A DNA stretch of 64,000 nucleotides from Bactrocera neohumeralis (lineage: Eukaryota; Arthropoda; Insecta; Diptera; Tephritidae). Below the pieces are notes generated by a model. That model saw nothing but the letters and a program-made list of their open reading frames with translations. It was not told the DNA's origin and did not search any database. The stretch lies in contig NC_065922.1 in NCBI RefSeq assembly GCF_024586455.1, positions 29,818,089-29,882,088 on the forward strand. The letters are read 5' to 3'. Shown piece by piece: positions 1-11,438 of the stretch; the first letter of the stretch is position 1, and the number at the start of each line of letters is the position of its first letter. A program made the translations under genes and the position numbers.

Positions 1-169
1 AGAAACTCTTCAAGTTTATACATATCAGTAAGTGAGAGCGCCAGAGCTCTTTGACTTCTAACAGTTGATCAAGTAGAGTATTTTTTCAATAGCAATTTTT
101 AGACAGATCACGCGTGAGTCATGTCAAGCTGTCGTGTTATTTTTGTTCAGTATTGTTTGGCTTTTCATC

Positions 170-478
170 ATGAAAAGACTTACGCCTGAACAACGTTTAC
201 AAATCGTTGAAATTTATAACGAAAATTCACGAGCTTCGCTCAACTTATGGACAACATAATCGGCACACTGAGATTACTATTCTCAACACCATCACCAATT
301 TTGAGACCCAGCATTCATTATAGGATAATATTCGACCGAATAGACCACTTCAGCAAAATTGTCACATTTGGAACGAAGAGCAACATTAAAAGATTCAAGA
401 ACTGTCATTTCATCCAGAAAAAATAACGATTTGTTTTGTTTACTAGGCCGGTGGAACCAGAGGTTCATATTTCTTCTC
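170..478 (+). pseudogene. IS630/mariner-superfamily transposase relic, 5' half
   Basis: The frame opens at 170 with MKRLTPEQRLQIVEIYNE, the start of a DDE transposase widespread in insects. After a stop at about 255 it shifts to a frame reading TNFETQHSL, then NIRPNRP, which follow in the same family. A deletion then joins directly to LSFHPEK near 405 and a segment ending in SYFF, corresponding to the LHPEKVTVW...GPYFF strand of the catalytic domain. The helix-turn-helix and first catalytic Asp regions are missing or broken, so it is dead. The family's next residues reappear at 2,526, so this is probably the 5' half of an element split by a later insertion. Sequence at 1-169 resembles that family's 5' leader. 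Family assignment is good; boundaries are approximate. Confidence 0.75.
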
Positions 479-1416
479 TTAGCAATCTCATTAGTCACAC
501 TTTAAGGCTTTAAAGATAAGTTTGGACCACTGGTTTTAAGCAACTGGGTTCTCATAATATTTCTTACAACGCCGCCATATATATTTTAAACATTGGTAAA
601 TGTATGTTGTTAAAAAAGAACAAAGCTATGATATTGCTTAAAGACTTACCTTACTTACTTTGTGGCTAACCTAAAGAAAGTTTGTGCTCAACACACTCAT
701 ATTACATCGTTTGGTCCCAGAAAAACTAACAACAGTGGGCGTTATTTATATTTTTTCTTGAACCGTTAATTGTGTAGTATAGAAAACTAATATGAAACTT
801 TTCTAAAAGCTTGCAATTTCTCTCTCTTCCTCTGCTGGGTTTTCTGTGTATTTCTCTATTTCGTTTGTATTTGGCTTAATTGAGCAAATCAATTTCCCAA
901 TGTAACGAATATTTCTTGCTGATTTTTGTGTTTGTTGGATTTTAATTTGAAATAAAGGGCAATCATACTCACATTTTAAATAACCCATTCACATCAGTGC
1001 GATTGATTTAGCTTTAAATAATATTATTTGAATAGAAAGTTTGCACATTTTAGAAAGCTCTCGACATATCAATGCAGCTTTGCTCTTTAATTAAATCTAA
1101 TCTGGTTTATATTTGTGAGTTGAAAGTATTTTAAGTTTTTATATGATTTTATTTGAATATTTGTGATTTTTGAGTAATAATGAATGAATTTATAAATAAC
1201 TTTAGTGGGGAGGCAAACAAACTTAGACTGATATATAAAGACTAAGCTACACAAATTAGCGATGCTTCGACCAAGATGGACACCTACAAAGAGAAAATGC
1301 ATCATATTTTACCGTTTTCTTTCAACAGGACAGTTTATGCAATCTCAAAAGCTTTTTTGAGAACGATAGGCTAGCTCTACAGCTAAAATCTGAACCGCAG
1401 CCAAAATATTCAAACA
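479..1416. other. AT-rich spacer inside the split transposase
   Basis: No coding region or repeat recognised. The short minus-strand frames here (292-498, 803-988, 1087-1305) have low-complexity composition and no family motif. It lies between the two halves of the IS630-like element, so at least part of it arrived with, or after, the inserted DNA. Confidence 0.4.
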
Positions 1417-1760
1417 TATAGATATACGATCTGATCAAATTTGACTCGGACTCTTAAATAAGTCCCGTTTATAAATATAGGATATGATCAAATTTGACTC
1501 GGACGACATAACGATATCAAAAAAAAAAACCAAAAACAAAAAACAAATGAACTAGTCCGAGTCAAATTTGATCATATACCATATTATAATCCACCGTTTC
1601 TTATGGGACTCATAAAAAAGTAAGTTCCGCATATAGATATACTATCTGATAGAATTTGTTTCGGATAAAAATTCCCGTCTATAGACATAGTATTCGGTAA
1701 AATTTGACTCGAACTAGCCCATTTTTTGTTTTTGTTTTTTTGATATAACATTACATAAAC
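1417..1760. repeat. Fold-back cluster of mariner terminal-repeat motifs
   Basis: The motif GATCAAATTTGACTCGGAC occurs intact and direct at about 1433 and 1486, inverted at 1555-1573, and in degenerate direct form at about 1646 and 1696. The block 1417-1504 is repeated directly at 1629-1714. The A-rich tract 1505-1550 is matched in inverted orientation by the T-rich tract 1715-1750, so the region can fold into long hairpins. A near-identical motif stands just upstream of another mariner relic at 58,100, so I read it as a mariner terminal repeat duplicated and inverted by aberrant transposition or recombination. Confidence 0.7.
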
Positions 1761-1869
1761 TTCATGTGAATTTTGTTCTCATGTGATAATTAGCATGTGT
1801 TTGACAGCTATTTGTTTGAGATGCGAAAAATTTGTCTGACGACTTTTACCATGCACAAAATAATAACAT

Positions 1870-2520
1870 CGAGGTTGATTAAAATTCAATGGAATCAGGG
1901 CCACAGAATCGTCAGTAATTGTGCAGAAGTGCTTCGAGGAGACTACTTTATGACGAAGCGTCGGAACCATCATGTTAGCCTTAGAGATGTGGTAGAGAAT
2001 CTCAAAATCTCGTATTGGTCGACTCAACCAATTTGATTAATATTTGGGTTTGAAACGTTATAGTGATACACTCGTACCAAAAGATCTAAGTTTTTTTTGC
2101 GAAACGACGTGTAGTAAATGCCGCAATAAGCACGTCAAAGTCAAAGGTGATGCCCTTTGTTTTATTTGATTATCATTGTGTGGTCAACAGAACCTTTGTT
2201 TCCTTTGATTATCGTAGTGTGGTCAATTGGACCAACTAAAAGAAACAATTAGGCAAAAAAGACCAACTTTCACCAAGCATCACAAGCATCGGTACTGAGT
2301 CGCCAGAAGTTCCGTTAGATTGGTTGGTATTCACCATATAGTCAAAAGCTATTACCAGGTGATTACGACCTTTTCCTGTCTATGGCTAATGAATTTGCTG
2401 CTGAAGATTCGCCTCGAGAGAAGCTAGTGGAATCGATTTTTTTTCATTACCAATGTAATACCATTTCTATGAAACAAGCATTACAAAATTTTCAACAAAA
2501 TAACAACAAGTTACACCGGA
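1870..2520 (+). pseudogene. mariner transposase relic inserted in the IS630-like element
   Basis: Fragments follow mariner order. KRRNHHVSLRDVVENLKISY near 1953 is the helix-turn-helix stretch (compare ENLNISYGSTQHILV). A shifted frame then gives the basic FAKRR segment near 2096, FDYHCVV near 2168 matches the FDYRGVVH strand, and DYDLFLSMANEFAAE near 2364 matches the motif that follows the third catalytic Asp. Stops and frameshifts separate all of them. Bases 2155-2193 are duplicated in tandem at 2194-2232. It sits downstream of the fold-back terminal-repeat cluster and upstream of the resumed IS630-like sequence, so it is probably the insertion that split that element. Clearly inactive. Confidence 0.7.
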
Positions 2521-2525
2521 GCAAC

Positions 2526-3026
2526 ACGGACGTAACCGTATCGTTACCGCACCATGATATCTGACTATTTTAAGCTTGAAAGGGAAGCTCGTGATCTCGG
2601 CGGTATTAGTTTTCAACAAGACAGCACCACTTCTCATATATCTAATTAATCAATGGATTTGTTGAGAGAACACTTCGGTGAGCAAATAATTTCACGTTTT
2701 GGGCCGGTCGATCTTGTAATATCACACTGTTAGACTTTTTTCTGTGGGGATATGTAAAGTGTTAAGTCTATGCGAAGCCATATGCAAAATATCACTCGTG
2801 TCATTCGCCAGTTGCCCGTCGAAATGCTCGAACGAGTCATCGAGAATTGGACTCAACGTATGAACCAACTGTAGCGTACTCGCGGCCAACATTTGGAAGA
2901 GATAATCTTCAAAAAATAAATGCCAAAGAATGTTCTTTCGAATGATAACCAACATTCTGAATTTAATTTGAAATTTCTGTGTTCTTTCTTTAAAAAAGTA
3001 GGGAACCTCGAATTGGGTCACCCTTA
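2526..3026 (+). pseudogene. IS630/mariner-superfamily transposase relic, 3' half
   Basis: The frame runs YRYRTMISDYF, GGISFQQDSTTSHIS (the WFQQDGATCHTA motif with the second catalytic Asp), LLREHFGEQIISRFGPVD, then TRVIRQLPVEMLERVIENWT and RGQHLEEIIFK, the characteristic C-terminus of this insect family. It resumes a few residues after the point where the 170-478 fragment stops. At least two stops and one frameshift are present. The sequence GGGTCACCCTTATTA near 3012 resembles the element's 3' terminus. Order, strand and lack of overlap support one original element. Confidence 0.8.
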
Positions 3027-3479
3027 TTATGTATGACTTTAACGCATAATCATATGAAAAGAGTTACAACCACTCAATCAATAGTTTCTAGACGTTTCAC
3101 TCTACGATCGTAGATTTTATGGATGATTGCTGTTTCACATCGCTTGAAAACAGTTTATCATAGACCTGGATTCTGATTTGCTTCATTAAAATTTCGTTTG
3201 CTATTCTATTCTTCATCTATTAAATTTGCTTGCTTTCACTTGTTCTCTCTGAACTACAAAAACCGTTGGAATACCCACCCACTCCCTGTCTCAATTCTCT
3301 TTGTTAAATTGCTTTTACACAATACCAAAAACAACACTCACACAGCGAATCTGTTGTGGTAACTGTTATCCAATGCGAAGTGCCTTGACCTTCAGACATT
3401 CAGTCGACTAAATTTTTATGATCAAAGCAATTGGCGTTGCCACTTGTACACCAGTCGATGATGAGTGCAATTAAAGTTT
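3027..3479. other. AT-rich spacer
   Basis: No gene, repeat or family motif recognised. Confidence 0.4.
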
Positions 3480-4440
3480 CATTCTCGGCAATGTAACGCG
3501 AAATAAAGGCGGAGAGCACTTTACTACTGGCAATTAAACAACGCTAAGCAGCACAACAAGTGCCATAAAACGGTGCGATTGAGCGTGTGTGGCATGCCAC
3601 ATTGTCAAAATCGAATCAGTATGCCACACACATACACACACGCAGACGCAATTGAATTGCAAAGAGAAGCGAAAAAAACATCGAAAGCGAAACAGAGAAA
3701 CACATTAAACTCAACGCAATCAAAACACAAAACGCAACGCTGTTGTTGTTGTGGCGGTGGTTGTTGCCGCAGTATTGAATTGGAAGGGCATCGCGAAATA
3801 CCAAGTCAAACCAAATCAGCGCTAAACAAATTAGAATGGACCAAATCAAAAGCCAAATATAAACACAGGCGAACAAATCGAAGGCTGCGCGAGTTTGCAT
3901 GTAAATGAAGCGGACGGACGCGTGCGACCAGCAGACATTGAGAGGGCGGCACTACGCCGGCAAAACTGTGAGGATGTGCACTAAATGCGTGGGGCTGCGC
4001 CAATTGCTTTGCATGTCTTCCCTAAGCTAGCTAACTGCGGCGCGGCTGGTAAGTTTGGTGATTCATTTTAATTTAACACGTCCACAATGGTCGCGCATCG
4101 TTTGGCAACGCGACTGACGCCACGCTTCATTGTTGCTGGCGTATCCGTGTGCTAACGGTCAGCAGCAGTATCGGAAGGAACCGAGCATATTTGTCGATTT
4201 AGACATTGTGTAGAGCGAAGGACCTTCACGAACGCCATTGTATAGCGATAACAATCGATTGAGAAGCGGGAGACAGCAAAATGTTAATGGCGCAAGCTCT
4301 GTTCGTGGGAAGCATCGGTTATTTGGTGGGCGGTGGCCGCTCTTATCGGGAAATCGTAAAGTTTAATAGTTATTTGCGCATAAGGTGTTACGACCCTGCA
4401 AGTAAAATGTGAACTTTGTCACAAGTTCATTTCTTGCATT
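3480..4440. other. GC-richer unique island
   Basis: Higher GC than its surroundings, with CAA/GTT-rich stretches, a short CA repeat near 3630 and no transposon motif. A strong splice-donor-like GGCTG|GTAAGT lies at 4045-4055 on the plus strand. Open frames at 3573-3908 (plus) and 3616-3900 (minus) overlap each other and show no domain, so I do not call them. The island could be a regulatory region or contain a 5' exon. Confidence 0.45.
4281..4412 (+). CDS. Possible short coding start of 43 codons, unrecognised
   Basis: ATG at 4281 lies in a very favourable fly context (AGCAAAATG). It opens 43 codons starting MLMAQALFVGSIGYLVGGG, a mildly hydrophobic Gly-rich N-terminus, ending at TGA 4410-4412. 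Possible weak donors (AAG|GTGTTA at 4384 and CAA|GTAAAA at 4401) would make it a first exon instead. It sits at the 3' edge of a GC-rich island. No family recognised. It may be chance; transcript data would decide. Confidence 0.25.
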   Translation: MLMAQALFVGSIGYLVGGGRSYREIVKFNSYLRIRCYDPASKM

Positions 4441-5040
4441 TTAGGAACGGAGTATGAATAAATTCTATTCTCGTTAGCAAATTTGTTACGAACGAGAATG
4501 CGTGAAGACGGAGATTAGGAGCTGGATAGTTGGGTCATACCACTAAAATTAAACCTTCAATTACATACTTACGTCTTGCTAATTGTAGGTATACCTATGC
4601 GCTTTCTCTACCTGTCTCTTTCTCTTCTTTTCGCCGGAAAAGCAAATGGCTATTATTAGGAATATTTTTATGTCAGAAATAAATTCCAATTCGATGTTTT
4701 TAAATCTAACTGTAGAGCTAGTAAGCACACTTCGTTCTCGGCGACTATTTTTATACGATCAGCCGATATCATTTGAATTTTACTATTTAGGAATAAAAAG
4801 TTATACCGACTTCAACTAGGATTTTCAAATTACCTAATTTTTTCTTTTTCACGTAAGTGGAGAAAATAGTATTGGTCAACTAACCACTACCAGAACTGCT
4901 ATTTATATAATGTATATGATACCGTTGAACTCTTCCATTTATAATTGAAATAATCATTGAAAAAGTTTGTAGATTCTGAGGCTTGAGCCATATACAATAG
5001 TATTATCCAAAGCATAGCTCATCTGAAGTTATAGAATTTT
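4441..5040. other. AT-rich spacer
   Basis: No gene or repeat recognised. Confidence 0.4.
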
Positions 5041-5945
5041 CTAATCTTTTTGGCAAGTTTTGGCCTCCATCCTAAAAGAAACGCGCCGGCTTGACGGACA
5101 TGAAGGAAACAATCCAATTTTTAATACTCGTACCCTGTTCTGATGTAAACGGTATTCGAGTAAGGGTGTTATACATCGACCGGAGTAAATGGTAGTCAGA
5201 AAGGCTAAAGTATGAACTTTGAGGCAGGTGAGGCAAAATTCCCAGTCGCTGTTTTTCAATAGTTATTAACGTGAGGAAGCTCATCCAATTACAATGGAAA
5301 ATAATTGCCTTTTATCTAGCCACAAATACCAAGCAATTCTGGCGATCGCTCGCTTCAATTTGATGAGTTGTTGTCGGTAGTATTTCACATTAATGGTCTC
5401 AGTTGGGTTTTAGAAGCTCATAATAAAACGTGTCCTTCTGACCTCACCAAATACCGTGTATTACCTTGTTGTTATAGATATTCGGCTTTGTCGTTGACTT
5501 TGACGTGTTGGCCAGGTTTCATAATGGATTTTTTTAACTTTGGGATTGTTACAATGAATCTATTTTTCATCAGCAGTCACATTTCGATGCAAAAATGCCT
5601 TTCTTAGCGTTTAAAAAGCATTTCAGATATGCAAAATCGAATTTCAACGTCTCTATTCAATTCATAGGACACACAATTTGCTGGCTTTTGACTCTAAAAG
5701 CAATGTAAGCCCATCTGTCTTTGGCAAAAACCTTCATCGAGTAATGCTCTCAGTTCCTCGTCTTCAAACTCTTTTGGCTGCCGGACTTCTCCATCTTCCT
5801 AACCAAAAATCCCCACTTATAAAACGTGCAAATCACTTATGTCCTGTTCTCTGAGCCGGAGCATGTTCAGCATCGATTTCCACCAAAATGCGGTGATTTT
5901 CGGCTGCGGTTTTCTTCATATTAAAGGAACAAAGCAAAAGTCTGC
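5041..5945 (-). pseudogene. mauritiana-type mariner transposase relic
   Basis: Read from 5945 downwards: a stretch like LVEIDAEHAPAQRT (Mos1-type LVEIYDEHALSERT), KSGDF, then EFEDEELRALLDEGFCQRQ, which matches the Mos1 linker. Next come LFKRQ and a diverged KNRFIV where the first catalytic Asp motif (DEKWI) should be, FIMSFNPTETINVKYYRQQL (YYELLKPGETVN), DYHLLRSMYNTLTRIPFTSE and finally FMSVKPARFFDGGQNLPKR, the C-terminal WDGI..LPERW equivalent. Order is complete over about 900 bp but frameshifts and stops are frequent. This is the most nearly full-length mauritiana-like copy in the window. Open frames at 5368-5607 and 5839-6294 on the other strand are largely its shadows. Confidence 0.8.
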
Positions 5946-6252
5946 GAAAAACACATTTTTACTGGCACAAAGTATGACATATTTGAGTGAAAAAAAAGAT
6001 TGTTGTTCCTCTACAAATGAATCACATATACTGAAAAAGACACGTAAGGAGAAAGCTTTCCGCAGCTTGTTTTTCTTGGCCACCCACACGAGTATTTGTA
6101 ATGAATCTACCTTAATACAAGAGCATTTTCAACAATTAAGTAAGCAAAAGCCAGTGAGCAAAAGAGTCATAGTAACAGGGTCCATAAAAAAGTCATCACA
6201 TTCAATACAGATTCAACATACTCCTTTTAAAATGTTGTATTATAATATATGT

Positions 6253-6270
6253 GTATATATATATATATAT
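6253..6270. repeat. (TA)n microsatellite
   Basis: A pure run of nine TA units in AT-rich sequence. Confidence 0.9.
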
Positions 6271-6339
6271 TGTACAAACTATCGATCTAAATGAAATACA
6301 TACAAATTAAAAAGGTTAGAAGCTTTATAACCTTTCTTA

Positions 6340-6480
6340 ATAACATTTAGCAAAGTCAAGAACCACATAGACCAAGGGTTGTTGTATTCACAAAATGTAA
6401 GTAAAAGGGTAATTGAAATGAGAAAAACTGAGCGACCTCCGCAAGGGTTGTTGTCTTTGCTAAGGGTAAATAAAAGATTT
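6340..6480. repeat. Dispersed minisatellite units of about 30 bp
   Basis: One unit in forward orientation (ACATTTAGCAAAGTCAAGAA at 6343) and two in reverse orientation (AGGGTTGTTGT... near 6376 and AGGGTTGTTGTCTTTGCTAA near 6444), each followed by a diverged GTAAATAAAAG-like end. The same unit makes up the long array at 40.3-41.0 kb and recurs at 63.3 kb. Confidence 0.6.
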
Positions 6481-8330
6481 TTTAAATAAATCTATCACCC
6501 TTATTGGGAAACATTGTATATGAATATTATTGAGAACTACCAAATCCCTTTTGTCGAATTTCGAAATATAGCTAGTGGTAGTTATATAACTGATTTCGAT
6601 GTTTTCAAATGTTTACTGAAGTAATATCATTTCCACTGGTTTCCTACATTCCTGAGTGCGTGACATAACTGTTCAATATTTGCGGTCACAAATGAAACAG
6701 ATATTTCTGAAAGCAATATTACATACATACATATATCATACAAACAACAAATATGGACTCAAACGCGAGCAAACACAGAGACAGAAAGATGACCAACTGT
6801 TTCCAAAAAAAAAAAAAGCTTAACAAATAAGGCAGTACTGCAAAAAACTGGCTCGAAGTTATGCAGGTTATGCAGGTGGAAACAATAGCAAACAACAATA
6901 GCATCTCTGCCATCAATATTGCATCACAACGGGTTGCTGACTTCTTTGTCTCGCTGGCTGCCGCGAAATGTTGTTCGGCACAAATTGTTGACAGCGAAGG
7001 GAAAAACATGTCAGGCGCGGCGAGTGTGCCAACAAACAAACTGCCAAACAACTGTGACATAACAAGCAAAAACAACGACAGACCAAAGTTGTGCAGCAAA
7101 AACAAAAGTAGCAAAAGTGAATTTGCATTTACTGTGACATACCACACTCACACACGCACACACGCAAGTGTTATTTTCCCAAAAGCATTTTCGCGTTAAC
7201 GGCGTAATTCAGCAAGAAAGCGAAAATACTGTGCAGCAAAAAGGGAAATTTATTAAAAGTTTTTTCAGAGAATAATTTTTTCAGTTAAATTATAGCTACA
7301 GAGTGGCATCACTACCTTTATGTACTTTGGTTCGTAATACTGCCAAAAGTTCTGTTACAATACATGGACTCGACACAGCGTCAGTAGCTCTATATATAAA
7401 AAAAATTTAAACAAGTTCCACATGAAATTGCTGGCAGGCAATCGTAAGACCTTTTTGGTCCAGTATATATCGGAAGATATCTTCGCTCTCAACAAAGCAT
7501 GGCCTCACTAGTTGTAGTGCCTTTAACCGGTCTTTGTTCCATCGGCGTCAACGTTACATTTAGCGATTCAACATAACCTCACTTAGTTCAAAAACCGCCA
7601 CCGAGCACATGAACACTTGAAAATAATCGATTTTTCAAATATGAGAATTGAAATAGTAAAATTAAGCTACTCGAACTACTTGCTCGCAAAGTTTCCAAAA
7701 CAAAGTTTTCAAAATTCTCTCTCTGCCAGAAAATTCAATGAAAACTTCGCCGCGCATTCGGTGAATGAAGTTCGTTGCGTGTCAACTTTTACGCTTCACA
7801 ACTGCAATGTCAATACGCTCTGCCAATTTCATTGCCTGTGCAAAATTATTGAAACACTTCAGCGCCATGAAGTATGCTATGGATGCCAGCGTACATGTCG
7901 TTTGCATTGCTGTTGTCGGCAACGAAATTCAAATCGACACGCGCAAACAAATTGAGCACACAAGTACATATGTCTGTATGTATATATGTAAATGCGTACA
8001 GTCGTCAAATGAAAATGGCAAAGTGAAAACTGAGTTTTGTGCCAGGCTGTAAACCGCAACTGGAAAATTTGTGTAGTACGGCCAACGACTTAGTGATGGT
8101 AAAGTGTAATTAAAGAGGATACATCAATCCTTACCTTAAGAAATGAAAAAAACATTAATGATAAAACGAAGTGACACTATTATGTTTTTCAAAGATGAGT
8201 AATGAATATATTTCTTTAATATATTTTTAATGATAAAGAAATATCAAACTAGATGGAACAGATACAATAAATTTTACCACCGAAACGGCATGAGAGGGCT
8301 TTAAAGGAGCAGAGGTCACAATTAGTCGTC
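6481..8330. other. Two GC-richer islands with intervening spacer
   Basis: 6,840-7,200 and 7,600-8,060 are richer in GC and in CAA/GCA words than the surrounding DNA and lack transposon motifs. Overlapping frames exist on both strands (6861-7199 plus with 6719-7147 minus; 7617-7955 plus and 7765-8052 plus). None has a recognisable domain, so I treat them as chance frames in possible regulatory DNA. 7,200-7,600 and 8,060-8,330 show nothing. Confidence 0.4.
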
Positions 8331-8383
8331 GGTAGGGGCGCCAGCCTGCTTAGATATCTCTGGGGTAACATTCATCATTTCAT

Positions 8384-8674
8384 CTAGATAAAACTTTGCA
8401 TCAATAGTGCCATTGAAGCAGGAAACCGAAACAGCTTAAGCTCTTCAGTACTGAATAGGTGAACCCCAGTACCTATAATTGATTTTTTACCGTTAAAATC
8501 GATCAGTGCGTGATGTATATAATTTAAATTCAGTGAGAATCCTTTCCTGATAGGAGTCTGTATGTTTTTCAAAAATAGATTGAATCGGGTCAGTACTTCC
8601 CTTAGTCCCCATATAACTAATACAATGATTTTCGAACTTCCGGGTGACCTTTTGCGGCATATATCAGCAAACAA
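8384..8674 (-). other. Unassigned 96-codon open frame
   Basis: Open frame of 96 codons with words such as RKSPGSS, SPIRKGFSLNLN-like and FSTEELKLF-like runs, typical of a decayed mobile-element protein. I cannot name a family. It lies upstream of a LINE relic on the other strand. It may be a transposon fragment or chance. Confidence 0.2.
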
Positions 8675-8939
8675 TGATGAAAATTTTCCCGAGACCTTAT
8701 TTAGCTTACAATCGTTTGCACCTGAAGTTATTTCCTTGTCATTGCTCCTGGCAAGATGTAAGAGTATGAAATGTTCTTTACTTGTTTTAGATTGGGACCA
8801 TCTCGTCTTATTACTTAACTAATAAAGCAAGTCAACTAACTTCTTGACCAACAAACTAAGGTGCCTTCTAACCTTTTAAGTCAACCATTGACCAGATATT
8901 GTTCTTTTCGAGTTAAAATCTACCTTTAACACCACAAGA

Positions 8940-9780
8940 AATAATCGACTCTATGTCACAACTTCTGAATTTGGTATCCCTACAAAACGTATTCGGCTAT
9001 GTCAGAATAGGGAAGGATCTCCCCGCGCAGTTATATACCAAAAGAAGTTTCAGATCAGGTTATCTCTTACCGTGCAATTTCTTTAATCTAACACTTAAAA
9101 AGATAATCTACGTTCCAGACCCCAACCGTACTGGCACCATACTTTTCAAAAGCTACCAGTTATTAGCCTATGCTGACAATACCGAGATTGGTGTTGTTGT
9201 TGAAGCATGAAACTGCTGCATACTTGGACTTTGAATGGACATAGTGCCGCGTTGAACATTTAAATGAAATTATCTGAACGAGTTCAAGACCAATTACCTT
9301 CATCAAACAAATGATTTTAAATTTTATGAACCCTCTCTCGCAAAACCAAACTAACGCTGTATGTATAAGTCACTGATAATTCCCGTCCTGCCTTTGTTCT
9401 TCTTCTTTAGAAGCGTTTGAGAAAAAAGTTAGGCGAAAGATTTTTGGCCCGCTACGGATGGGTAGTACCGGAATCGACGGAATAATGAACTATGTCAGTT
9501 CTTCGTCGACATGGACATAACACAAAAATATAGAGGCTTTGGTTTGGCCTTGTTGTCCGAAGCGGAACAAACAATCCAGCTCGCTAAATGTACGATTCAA
9601 TTCCCTGTGATGACCGACGAAAAAACGCACGACCCAAACTCAGAGGGACACAGCCCTGGCGAAACTTGAAATCTCCAACTAGCGAAGTCCTGCGATATGC
9701 AGAGACGACTGGCGTAGATTTATCGACAAGACCGACACCCGGTTACAGTGCCAACCCGCTGTTCTCTTTTGGCTAGCTGT
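8940..9780 (+). pseudogene. Non-LTR retrotransposon reverse transcriptase relic
   Basis: FGIPTKRIRLCQN near 8970 and, after a frameshift, VRIGKDLPAQLYTKRSFRSG and FNLTLKKII match the RT palm of an insect LINE. LLAYADN at 9167 is the YADD catalytic box with the second Asp replaced by Asn. The fragment resumes at about 9410 with AFEKKVRRKIFGPLRMG, the standard post-palm segment (ERKVLRKIFGP), then ELCQFFVDMDI and GRRKNARPKLR near 9616, corresponding to the C-terminal GRRKRGRPRLRW stretch. Frameshifts occur at about 9000, 9215 and 9480. The endonuclease domain is absent, as expected for a 5'-truncated insertion. Confidence 0.8.
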
Positions 9781-11436
9781 CTAACTAGGACTAACTTTGT
9801 TGTTATACGATTTTGTAGATAGTTTCGTAGAAAGAAATGCGAAATCTTACACCTTACCATATTCGAGTGTATTCAAATATCAGAATTGATTATGTTTGCC
9901 TTCAGATATTTTTTGCTTCGTTTACTAGATAAGCCATTAATCATATTATTATATCCATTGTGCCTCAAGACCTTTCATCTCTGTCGCACAATCCGTACTA
10001 ACAAACTCTCTTCCTCACTTCCCCAACCGAACATTTGGATCATATGCATCACAGCTCTCTTAAAATGTATTGTTTGTATGTAAAATATAGCAGAGGATCA
10101 TGCAATCCCACCATTCGACATAAAAATACCAAATTGCGTTAAACTGTAACATTACATAAAACATCAGCGCCACAAAGCAGTAGTGCAGTAGTCCCCTTTT
10201 CACCATAAATGGCTACCAACAAAGCGTTGAAGAGGCAATGAACACCGGCCACCGTGGACTATAGTTCGATAACTGTATTTATATTTGCAACACTCGCAAT
10301 GTTTATTTTAATGTTAACTTTTTTGAACTTTGGTTGTTGTAGTTGTATGTTTTCGTGCATTCGCTGCTTGTCAACGGGAGTTACGAATGCAAAAGCTCAA
10401 CTTGGGTGTAAAACCAAATTTTACAGAGGTTAACTTGCTGGTCTGGGCCATCCATGAAACATCAATCGGTCGCTAGAGGGAATATCGCGCTATTTGTTGG
10501 TGTTGCTGTCGCGGCTTTCACTTCGCAATGATTCAATATTTGTAAGCTTGTTGAATTTATTTGTAATCGACACTGACAGCGAACGCCGGTTGACGACGTG
10601 GGTGGTGCACCTGACATGTACTACTTACATACGAATATATGTGCATACATATTTACATATATTGTTGTTTCAACTATAGTTGCACTTTAGCGTTGAGCTT
10701 AATTGGAGTTTTTGGTTGGCATGTGTCGAGGCAGTTGCGAAAATGAGTGCCAGATTTCATTTAGAATTTAATAAAACTCATAATGGAATATATTTTATTT
10801 CAAAAATGCGTTCGAAATCAGTTTGAACTAGTTCAAAGGGAGGGTTATAGCCACTTGCATAGCAGGAAAAAAACTCATCTAATTTGTTTGTTTATTTTTT
10901 GTTTTTTTGATGAGGCAATTTATTTAAGAAATTCATTAATTTTGAAAAACGTTTCATTCCTTTAATCTCGTAGCTGATCTTTAAAATGACCTTTGAAAAA
11001 ATTACTGGCGGGTTTAGTAAGATTTTTCTACTTAAAGTTAGCTAGAATCCAAAAATCAAAAAGCTTTATTATTATTATTAATGTTGATAAGTATTGATGG
11101 GAAGAAATATCAATAAAAGAGCGCGGTTTCTTGTAAAAACATCCATAAACCTTGTACTTCAGAGTGTTAATCACTATGAAATACTGAGTTATTGTCAAAT
11201 ATCTTTTTTCCTCGATCATTACCTTAATAGTTATCTAGGAAGGTCATGTGAAAATACCAAACCGATTGTTTAGCCGTTTTTAAAAAAATTTCGTTACCAA
11301 CTCTGAAAACGTGGTTTCCGAAAACACGCACTGAAAGATAAAAATCCTCATAAACACGCCCAAGTCTCTGAGGCTATTTGCCGGCTCAAATTTTTCGAAT
11401 AATATTCTCAAATATATGTATGTACTACTTGCGTTA
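9781..11436. other. Spacer with a small unique island
   Basis: 10,190-10,770 is somewhat GC-richer and unique-looking; the remainder is AT-rich. Short frames here (9886-10083, 10494-10679, 10783-10965, 11028-11219) have no family features. Nothing else seen. Confidence 0.35.
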
Positions 11437-11438
11437 TA

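Noticed and set aside
3573..3908. Overlapping open frames on both strands of a CAA-rich island.
   Set aside because: The translation is low-complexity (runs of Cys and Lys/Thr-rich), without domain or splice structure.
5839..6294. Plus-strand 151-codon open frame.
   Set aside because: Its first part is antisense to the mauritiana-type mariner relic and its end is a TA microsatellite translated as Tyr/Ile.
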